The translations under genes and the position numbers were made by a program. This document shows positions 20,312-27,278 of a stretch of 37,343 nucleotides of DNA, in pieces. Each line of letters starts with the position of its first letter. Positions within the stretch are counted from its first letter, which is position 1. Source of the stretch: Rhodoluna sp. (lineage in GTDB: Bacteria > Actinomycetota > Actinomycetes > Actinomycetales > Microbacteriaceae); contig JAPLAJ010000053.1 in NCBI GenBank assembly GCA_026393335.1, positions 77,521 through 114,863 of the forward strand. The letters are read 5' to 3'. The notes below the pieces were generated by a model. The model did not search any database. It saw nothing but the letters and a program-made list of their open reading frames with translations, and had not been told where the DNA came from.

Positions 20312-20965
20312 CTAGGGTTGAAGTCGCTGAACTTCCCATGACGTGTAAGTTCCATCATCGTTTATAGAACGCACGTATTCGATTCGATCGTGCATGCGAT
20401 TAGATCGACCCTTCCAGAATTCAATTCGGGTTGGAACTATTCGGTATCCTCCCCAGTAATCAGGGCGAGGAACCTCACTTTCCCTAAACTTCTCTATCGC
20501 ATCTTCAAACTGTTTATCTAGTGCTTCTCGGTTCTGGATAAATGCTGACTGTTGGCTTGACCAAGCTGCTACCTGTGAATCATGTGGTCTTGAATTGTGA
20601 TAATCATCGGATTCATGATCAGGAACTACTCTTGCTACGCCTTCTATGATCACCTGATGGTAAATCGAATACCAACCAAAGACCGCACTAACCTTAGGGT
20701 TTGCTGAAATAGCCTGCCCTTTTCTTGAAAGAAAGTTGGTGGCAAAAAAGAATCCGTGCTCATCAACACCTTTGAGTAAAACTGTTCGAGCCCTAGGTTG
20801 CTGTTCTGCTGTTACTGTGCTGAGCACAAAAGCGTTAGGTTCAAAAATGTTTTCTCCCTCAGCTTCTTTGAGCCAAAGCTTAAACTGCTCTATTGGATCT
20901 GATAACAAATGAGTTTCATGCAGAGATTCCTGACCATAGTCTTCATGTCTGCCTAGAGATTCCAT
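20312..20965 (-). CDS. pdxH: Pyridoxamine 5'-phosphate oxidase
   Basis: PNAFVLSTVTAEQQPRARTVLLKGVDEHGFFFATNFLSRKGQ; EVPRPDYWGGYRIVPTRIEFWKGRSNRMHDR. Confidence 0.95.
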   Translation of the reverse strand: MESLGRHEDYGQESLHETHLLSDPIEQFKLWLKEAEGENIFEPNAFVLSTVTAEQQPRARTVLLKGVDEHGFFFATNFLSRKGQAISANPKVSAVFGWYSIYHQVIIEGVARVVPDHESDDYHNSRPHDSQVAAWSSQQSAFIQNREALDKQFEDAIEKFRESEVPRPDYWGGYRIVPTRIEFWKGRSNRMHDRIEYVRSINDDGTYTSWEVQRLQP

Positions 20966-21004
20966 GAGTTAACAATAGGCTCTTGAGTCCAAGATTTAGC
21001 GATA

Positions 21005-22765
21005 CTAAATACCGCTACCTCCGCCGCCACCGCCGCCACCGCCAGAGGATCCTCCACCCGAAGAACCACCTGAAGAACTTGTTGCCAAAGACGAACTTAG
21101 TGCTTGATCAAAATCAGAGAAGCTCTGGTAGATAAACGGAGTTCCAACAAACCATGTAGGAGAACCTTGCTCCTCATACAATTCTGTAAGCACTTTGCCC
21201 CAATGCTTTTGAAGACCTAACAGAATTGCCCAAGGTAGAACTTCTTCATAAAGCTTTAGAACTTGTTTACCTTTAACTTCCGAAGCTGCTAATGAAGCAC
21301 CTTTAGGTGACTGCAGATACTCGAGTCGATCCTTCTCAGCCAACTCGATGTACATCTCTAAACCATTTAGGTGTGAAACAACTGCACTTCCTTTAGCGGT
21401 GTAAGCACGCTTTGAAACTAACAGCCAGTACACAACTCCAAAGCCAAAGAAGCTCAACAGAGGAGCTGCTACATATCCTGCATCTGTCATCGCGTCCAAT
21501 TGCAGGGCAGCCACAAACCAAAGCAAATAGAGCCCAACGGCTACAACAAAACCTAGCGCTGGAAGCCCTAGAGCTCTCTTGAGGAAATAGCCTGAGCTAT
21601 TCACCTGTTTAGTCTTAGCGGCCACTAGTTTCTGGAGTGCAGAGGAAATCACTGCATTCTGCGCTTTATCGCTGGATGAGCCAATAGCCAAAACAGAACC
21701 TGGCTTATCTAACCCCAAACAACTGAGCACACCATCTTCATCTTTGCCGGCGTTAGTCCTTCGCAGAATAAAACTCTTTTCGTTATCTGCGACAGCTTCA
21801 ATCTCGATGTGTTTCTTCACAGCAAGCTCAACGATAAGCGCTTGCATCAGATGGTTGCCTTTTCTGGCAACGATGCTGGTTTCTAAAAGACTTGGTGAGG
21901 ATGCTGGTTTGTATTCTGGAACAATAATTGGAGAAGATCCCTGGGACTTAATTCTGTAAATTCTAAAATACAAAGCCCAAACCAAAACCATTAGAAGTAG
22001 CACAAGTGCAAATAGAAAAAGGAACCAAGCAAAACTGCCGCTCACTTCTGGACCGCTTGTGTTTAGCGCCCCTTGGCTAAAACCAATCGCTATGGAGAGG
22101 TTTTCTCCAGCCAGTAAATTCTTTGCGGTAAAAGTCATCTGGTCTTTAGAGACTTGTCTTTCATCGCAAGCATCAGTTGAACCAGACAAACCTTGGTAGC
22201 AAGCCACGGAATCTAATAGGAGATGCTTTTGCACTTCCGGCTCAAAAGTTACCTTGGCACTAACTTTTCCAAAGCTCTGCTGCCAACCGGTGCCATTGAT
22301 ATCCCAATAGAACTCATCTTCCCCGGTGCTGTCCTTGTAGCTCTTGATGATCCAGGCCTGCGTGTATTTGATTACATAGGTTTGTCTGCCATACACATAG
22401 GAATCATCTAGTTTCTTGATGTATATGTTTGTGAAACCCTCTTCTTCAATTACTTCATATTCTCTAGCTGTCCCATTTTCATCAGTAACTGATTGCACAT
22501 CAATCAAACCTGGTTTATCCCCATAACTACTTGAAGGGATGCTGCGCTTGATTCCACGGTTTTGATCTGTTTCAGGGAAGAGGGCAACTAACGTCTCAGT
22601 GACTTGCATTTCTGGTCTGTTCTGTTCTTGTTCATTAACAGATAGATGGTAGGTGGCATCAAAAGATTCAAAGCTGAAGTCATTCACATCCGCCAAAGCC
22701 ATCTGCGGAATAACCAGGACAATGGTTGCAACAATGACAGCAAACGCTTTGCGTAGTGATTTCAT
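21005..22765 (-). CDS. DUF2207 family membrane protein with Gly/Ser-rich tail
   Basis: Signal peptide, extracellular domain, TM segments, C-terminal SSGGSSGGGSSGGGGGGGGGSGI. Confidence 0.85.
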   Translation of the reverse strand: MKSLRKAFAVIVATIVLVIPQMALADVNDFSFESFDATYHLSVNEQEQNRPEMQVTETLVALFPETDQNRGIKRSIPSSSYGDKPGLIDVQSVTDENGTAREYEVIEEEGFTNIYIKKLDDSYVYGRQTYVIKYTQAWIIKSYKDSTGEDEFYWDINGTGWQQSFGKVSAKVTFEPEVQKHLLLDSVACYQGLSGSTDACDERQVSKDQMTFTAKNLLAGENLSIAIGFSQGALNTSGPEVSGSFAWFLFLFALVLLLMVLVWALYFRIYRIKSQGSSPIIVPEYKPASSPSLLETSIVARKGNHLMQALIVELAVKKHIEIEAVADNEKSFILRRTNAGKDEDGVLSCLGLDKPGSVLAIGSSSDKAQNAVISSALQKLVAAKTKQVNSSGYFLKRALGLPALGFVVAVGLYLLWFVAALQLDAMTDAGYVAAPLLSFFGFGVVYWLLVSKRAYTAKGSAVVSHLNGLEMYIELAEKDRLEYLQSPKGASLAASEVKGKQVLKLYEEVLPWAILLGLQKHWGKVLTELYEEQGSPTWFVGTPFIYQSFSDFDQALSSSLATSSSGGSSGGGSSGGGGGGGGGSGI

Positions 22766-22817
22766 GTTTTTAGACTAACAGTCAGGCTGGCATGGGAGGT
22801 TCTGCACTTAAAGCAGA

Positions 22818-22847
22818 AAGTGCCTCCCCTTTTAGGAGAGGCACTGC
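22818..22847 (-). terminator. Probable intrinsic terminator downstream of the GNAT operon
   Basis: Minus strand AGTGCCTCTCC-taaaa-GGGGAGGCACT 11-bp stem (one wobble) followed by TTCTGCTTT. Confidence 0.6.
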
Positions 22848-22973
22848 CTGTTCGTTACTAACCGAGTGTAACTTTTGTGTTTCTGATAAGCGCTGGAATC
22901 TTCCCGCCCTTACCGGTGTGTGTTCCTCTGATTCTTAAGGATCAGGACCCACCTCACTAATGTGCATAACTAT

Positions 22974-23444
22974 TTAGTCTTCAAGAGAGATTTCGTAACG
23001 AATGAAATCACTAACATTTGCAACCTTGTCGTAAAGCCTTCTTGCTACAGCATTGCTTTCTTTTGTTATCCAGAAGAGCTCTGTGCAACCTTGTTCAATT
23101 GCCTTCTTCTTAACCTCGGCTATTAGAGCTCTTGCGGCCCCTTGGCCGCGTGAAGCTTCACTCACGTAAAGATCTTCTAGGTAGCAATTCCATGTGTTAG
23201 ACCATGTTGAAAGTTGATAGTGAAAATGGCAAATGCCAACAACCTCCCCATTCTCTTCAGCTACTAGTCCTTGGATTTCTGGGTCTGATTTAGTTAGCCG
23301 AGACCAAACCAACTCAGTTGAGAAATCGTTAGGTACACTTTCGTAAAACTTCAAATATGCATGGTAAAGCTCAAGCCATTCAACTTTGTCGTTGGCTTCA
23401 ATCTTTCTAATATGGATAGCCAAAGTAACAGTCTCTTTTAGCAA
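22974..23444 (-). CDS. GNAT family N-acetyltransferase
   Basis: LYVSEASRGQGAARALIAEV acetyl-CoA-binding motif. Confidence 0.88.
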   Translation of the reverse strand: MLKETVTLAIHIRKIEANDKVEWLELYHAYLKFYESVPNDFSTELVWSRLTKSDPEIQGLVAEENGEVVGICHFHYQLSTWSNTWNCYLEDLYVSEASRGQGAARALIAEVKKKAIEQGCTELFWITKESNAVARRLYDKVANVSDFIRYEISLED

Positions 23445-23881
23445 TCACAATTTGGTGAGTTCACAGGTACAGTTAGCGGATCTTTCTCACGTAATACTGG
23501 CCCTGAATCATTAATCACTGGGTAGCCCTCACGAGCCCAATACTCAAAGCCACCGATCATCTCTTTGACTTGGTAACCAAGTAGAGCAAAGTTCAAAGCC
23601 CCTCTGTGAGCGCCATTACAACCAGGTCCCCAGCAATAAACAACCACTGGCATATCAATTGGTATCTCTTGGGGTGCACGCTCAGCTATTTCTGAATGGT
23701 GCATATGTATGGAACCTTGAGCTCTACCCTGATCCCAAGAACTCTGTCCTCTAACATCAACAAGAACAAGCTTCTTACTTTCATCCATGTCTGCATGAAC
23801 ATCCGAAGCATCAGTCTCAAAAGCCAAACGGCTCGAAAAGTGTGCAATCAACTCTGCTTGAGTTCTTTGATCCTTGGCCAT
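23438..23881 (-). CDS. Rhodanese-like domain protein
   Basis: LVDVRGQSSWDQGRAQGSIHMHHSEI; VVYCWGPGCNGAHRGALNFALLGYQVKEMIGGFEYW. Confidence 0.88.
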   Translation of the reverse strand: MAKDQRTQAELIAHFSSRLAFETDASDVHADMDESKKLVLVDVRGQSSWDQGRAQGSIHMHHSEIAERAPQEIPIDMPVVVYCWGPGCNGAHRGALNFALLGYQVKEMIGGFEYWAREGYPVINDSGPVLREKDPLTVPVNSPNCDC

Positions 23882-23988
23882 AGTTCAACTTTACTGAAAA
23901 TTGAGTTACCTCTGCGATGCAGAGGTGGGCATTAGATAAGCCTCGAGGCCTGAACCAAAAACGACGACGTGCGCTCTGTTCGGAAGTC

Positions 23989-25404
23989 CTAGTTGGTGTA
24001 GGCGGTCAGAACCTTCTTGGTGAACTTCGTGGTGTGGGCGGTTGCAGCCAACAGCATGGAAGTGCCATCGGTTGCCGCGGCACTAGCAGTTGGGCTGTAG
24101 TCACCAGCGACCGACATTACCTTAGTCTTGCCGCTCCATGAGGTTTGGTTCAAGGTCATCAGAGAAGTTGAAACTCTCGGCTTTACAACCACTGCGGTGA
24201 TCTTGCCATCAACAACCAGAAGATTCTTCACGACCTCTTCGCTGGTCACGGCAGTTAGCTTCTTGGCAGTTGCGGCAAAAGAGCCAACTTTTCCGAAACG
24301 GTGCGCGGTTCGGTCATCGACCACCATATAGAAGTCGCCGTTGAATTCACCAAGGGCCGCGTTGTCGTGGTTCTTGAGGCTTGAGAAGTAGGCAGTATCC
24401 CGAGCAGACGGCACCGAGGCAAAGGTGCCACCTGTGAAGACTCGGGTCATGTTCTTGCCATCACTTTGCTTGCCGGTGATTATCGCGAAGGCATACTTGC
24501 CCGTGCTGGTCGTGGCGAGGCCCACTGGGAAGAAAGCGTAACCGTTATCCCTATTGGTGAGGGTCATTGTGTAGACGTCGCCGCCGGAGATCCAGTCTGC
24601 AGTTAGCGATGGTCTGTGGAATTTCACAACCTTGAACTGTAGACCGGCTTGATCTCCCCGACTTGATTCGCGACTGGTCACATAGAAGATTACCTGCGAG
24701 CCATCGGTTGCAGTTTTTAGGAGAGGCTCTGAAACACGCACGTTGCAGGAGTCGTAGAAAGCACCTTTGTTTACCGTACAAGCACTGAAGTTTGCACGGG
24801 TGAAAGTTCTCACGATTTTGTGGTCCCAGCCGGATCCGACATTTGCTTCGTCGAAGCTGTAGGTGGAGGCCTCAACCGTGACGTTCTGATTGCTCGATTC
24901 GCTGGTCAAGTAACGATTTGCAGTGAAAGTGATTTTGTTACCCGAGACTGAGCCAGCACTTTGCATTGCACCGAGGTTTGAAGTATTGGCGTCAACGATC
25001 GAAGTTGTCCAAGTGCTTCCCGAGGTGTTGGTTGCAACCTTCAGGTTTACATCACTATCCGAGTACGAAAGATAAACGGTTCCGGAGTCGGTGATCTGAA
25101 CGTCGAAAGCAGCCCACCAATTCCAAGGGACATCGAACACGCGGGTGGCTTTGCCCCAGGTGCCATTTCGGCGAATCTTGGCGTCAACGTAGGCGGTGTC
25201 AGTTGAGGTACGCTCAACCCAGGCCACTGCGGAAACGCTTCCGTTGACTGCTACCTTCTGACCAACATCGGCGATACCAACCCAGTCGCTTTTAGAAGTG
25301 GTCTTCCAGACCTCGCTGGTGCCAGCACTAGCTGGGATGGCTGAAACAATTGCCAGCGAGATGGCTGCGACGATGGCTAAAGTGGATTTGAAAACTGAGC
25401 GCAT
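23989..25404 (-). CDS. Large secreted protein of unknown function, possibly beta-propeller-like
   Basis: Signal peptide MRSVFKSTLAIVAAISLAIVSAIPASA; repeated short beta-strand pattern; no catalytic motif recognised. Confidence 0.65.
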   Translation of the reverse strand: MRSVFKSTLAIVAAISLAIVSAIPASAGTSEVWKTTSKSDWVGIADVGQKVAVNGSVSAVAWVERTSTDTAYVDAKIRRNGTWGKATRVFDVPWNWWAAFDVQITDSGTVYLSYSDSDVNLKVATNTSGSTWTTSIVDANTSNLGAMQSAGSVSGNKITFTANRYLTSESSNQNVTVEASTYSFDEANVGSGWDHKIVRTFTRANFSACTVNKGAFYDSCNVRVSEPLLKTATDGSQVIFYVTSRESSRGDQAGLQFKVVKFHRPSLTADWISGGDVYTMTLTNRDNGYAFFPVGLATTSTGKYAFAIITGKQSDGKNMTRVFTGGTFASVPSARDTAYFSSLKNHDNAALGEFNGDFYMVVDDRTAHRFGKVGSFAATAKKLTAVTSEEVVKNLLVVDGKITAVVVKPRVSTSLMTLNQTSWSGKTKVMSVAGDYSPTASAAATDGTSMLLAATAHTTKFTKKVLTAYTN

Positions 25405-25485
25405 AAGTTTATGCTACTTGCTTATCGCCAAGCGTCAAGGAGAAAAGGTCTAGACAAGTCAGACCCTTCTCTTTGAATTGTTTAT

Positions 25486-25512
25486 TCGAACCCCCGACCC
25501 TCTGATCCGTAG
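25486..25512 (-). repeat. Degenerate tRNA-Arg 3'-half fragment (att-site remnant)
   Basis: TCGAACCCCCGACCCTCTGATCCGTAG matches 25 of 27 positions of TCGAACCCCCAACCTTCTGATCCGTAG inside tRNA-Arg. Confidence 0.7.
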
Positions 25513-25562
25513 ATATAGGTTGCACCGCTTCCGATACAGGATTTGTATCGTTCATAACACCA

Positions 25563-25628
25563 TTAATACCCAAAACAGTACCCATATCCAGCAGTAGTCC
25601 GCGATATGGGTACTGTTTTGGGTATTAA
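25563..25628. repeat. Perfect 26-bp inverted repeat, 14-nt loop
   Basis: TTAATACCCAAAACAGTACCCATATC (25563-25588) and exact reverse complement (25603-25628), loop CAGCAGTAGTCCGC. Confidence 0.9.
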
Positions 25629-25702
25629 ACGATGCTTTCTAGCTAAGTAAAAAGGTTCCTCAACTTAAATGTAGTTACACTAAATATAAACAGAGGGGGA
25701 AC

Positions 25703-26110
25703 ATGAATTTGATAGTAAAACAAACGCTGAGAACGATTGCTGTAATTACCATCTCTTTGCTGTCGACTGGTTGCAGCAAATCACTCTCAATGGCAGACAT
25801 CGTTGAGGAATGCCGAACACCAGGCGAACACATCTGGGTAAATCCAATTGATGGCACAGTAAATGGAAACTCTGTCCGTTTCGATTTCTTGGATCCAATT
25901 GCTCTTGCCGCTGAGAACTCTAAGAATCTAGACCCAAGCCCGATTTGTGTGCTAGATTCTCTCGATGCACCAACTGCAGACGTTGTTTCAGAAATTAACG
26001 CCACAGCAGGAACTCAGACTATAAATGGCTCAAGTTGGGGTACCGGTTCTGCCAGCTGGGAGTATGACCAGGATGGCCGACTTACCCTCTGGTTATCCAC
26101 CGATCAATAA
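25703..26110 (+). CDS. Predicted small lipoprotein
   Basis: TIAVITISLLSTGCSKS lipobox; GAGGGGGA ribosome-binding region before ATG. Confidence 0.7.
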   Translation: MNLIVKQTLRTIAVITISLLSTGCSKSLSMADIVEECRTPGEHIWVNPIDGTVNGNSVRFDFLDPIALAAENSKNLDPSPICVLDSLDAPTADVVSEINATAGTQTINGSSWGTGSASWEYDQDGRLTLWLSTDQ

Positions 26111-26192
26111 AACGTAGTAGCGACGACGCCTTCCGACTCAAGTCAGGTAAGCAGCAGAACGAAAAGTAGTCCTTCAAAGAGTAATAACTAAA

Positions 26193-26236
26193 GTGCGCTT
26201 GGAGGGACTCGAACCCCCAACCTTCTGATCCGTAGT
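26193..26236 (-). repeat. Distal att site (44-bp tRNA-Arg 3' fragment)
   Basis: Identical to 37108-37151; diverges immediately beyond on both sides. Confidence 0.93.
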
Positions 26237-26360
26237 GATTCAAAACTGCAGCAGTGATTGTTACGCCTTTATTTTACTAGAGATTAGTAATTCATCTGCG
26301 TCTGCGGATGACACAAGGTGACATCGTTTTGGCTGACTACTTGGCTAACTTTTCCGACAA

Positions 26361-27269
26361 CTAATAGGACCCGTCTTTGATGTGCCCAATTACGCAAAAA
26401 GCCTCTTCCTCTGTGAGCACTGGCCGTCCATATCTAAGTGCCTTGGCGACCTTACGTTGCCCAGCTTCCGAGCCTTGAACTAAAAAGGCAGTGAATTTGG
26501 TTGTCTCAGCAGCCTTAAGGATGAAGTGAATCTCCCCAAGAGCTACTTCAAGTGAACGTTGATCCTCCAGTGTTCCAGTTTTGCAAACTTCACTCAAATT
26601 CTGCACATTTTCGTTTTCGACGATTTCGCGAGCAATTTTCATAAGCTCAGCGTCTGACTTTCCACCTGAACGATGCCTAACTCTAGGAGAAGCGTCAAAG
26701 GCTTCTCCATCAGCTTCGTAGCTAACGACGTCTTCCAAAAGAATTTCACATTCTCGGCGTAGCTGACTGTCGACACTGAAAAGATGCTGAAACACAATTG
26801 CAGTCATCTCAACATCTGCCATGGCTTGATGTGCATCAGAAGAAGGAGATCCCAAGTCTTTCGCCAAATTTTTCAACTCGTACCCTCCCTTAGGTCGCCC
26901 TGGCATAATCCTTTGAGCCCCACTTAAAGTACAAATTGGCGTTGGTAGTTCATCCTCGAGGCCCATCGCATCGAACTCATTTGCTAGTACACCACTATCA
27001 AAATTCTTGTTATGCATAACAACTAAGTTTCCGGAAAGGAGAGTTGCTATTGCTGGCCAGAGTTGAGCGAACGTTGGTGCAGAATCAATCTCTAACTGAG
27101 TAAGACGAGAGTACCCGAGGCTTTTCTTATAGACAGGGACCTTGGGGTTCACAATTGAGTTAAACCTGTCAACAATCTCGAATTTTTCATTAAGAACTGC
27201 AATTGCTATCTCAGTGGCTCGTCTGTCTTCTCCTAAACTTGTAGTTTCAAAATCAATAACTGCATACAT
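26361..27269 (-). CDS. DEDDh 3'-5' exonuclease with C-terminal BRCT-like domain
   Basis: Exo I YAVIDFETTSLGEDRRATEIAIA, Exo II VVMHNKNFDSGVLANEF, Exo III SDAHQAMADVEMTA; C-terminal TAFLVQGSEAGQRKVAKALRYGRPVLTEEEAFCVI resembles BRCT. Confidence 0.85.
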   Translation of the reverse strand: MYAVIDFETTSLGEDRRATEIAIAVLNEKFEIVDRFNSIVNPKVPVYKKSLGYSRLTQLEIDSAPTFAQLWPAIATLLSGNLVVMHNKNFDSGVLANEFDAMGLEDELPTPICTLSGAQRIMPGRPKGGYELKNLAKDLGSPSSDAHQAMADVEMTAIVFQHLFSVDSQLRRECEILLEDVVSYEADGEAFDASPRVRHRSGGKSDAELMKIAREIVENENVQNLSEVCKTGTLEDQRSLEVALGEIHFILKAAETTKFTAFLVQGSEAGQRKVAKALRYGRPVLTEEEAFCVIGHIKDGSY

Positions 27270-27278
27270 CTAGTTGGT

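Noticed and set aside
19981-20358. 125-aa minus-strand ORF overlapping the leader/peptide region
   Set aside because: Overlaps the pdxH C-terminus out of frame, contains the minus-strand terminator, and has no recognisable domain.
21005-21100. Tandem GGC/CCGCCACC-like repeats near 21013-21070
   Set aside because: They encode the Gly/Ser-rich tail common in DUF2207 proteins; low complexity, not a separate repeat element.
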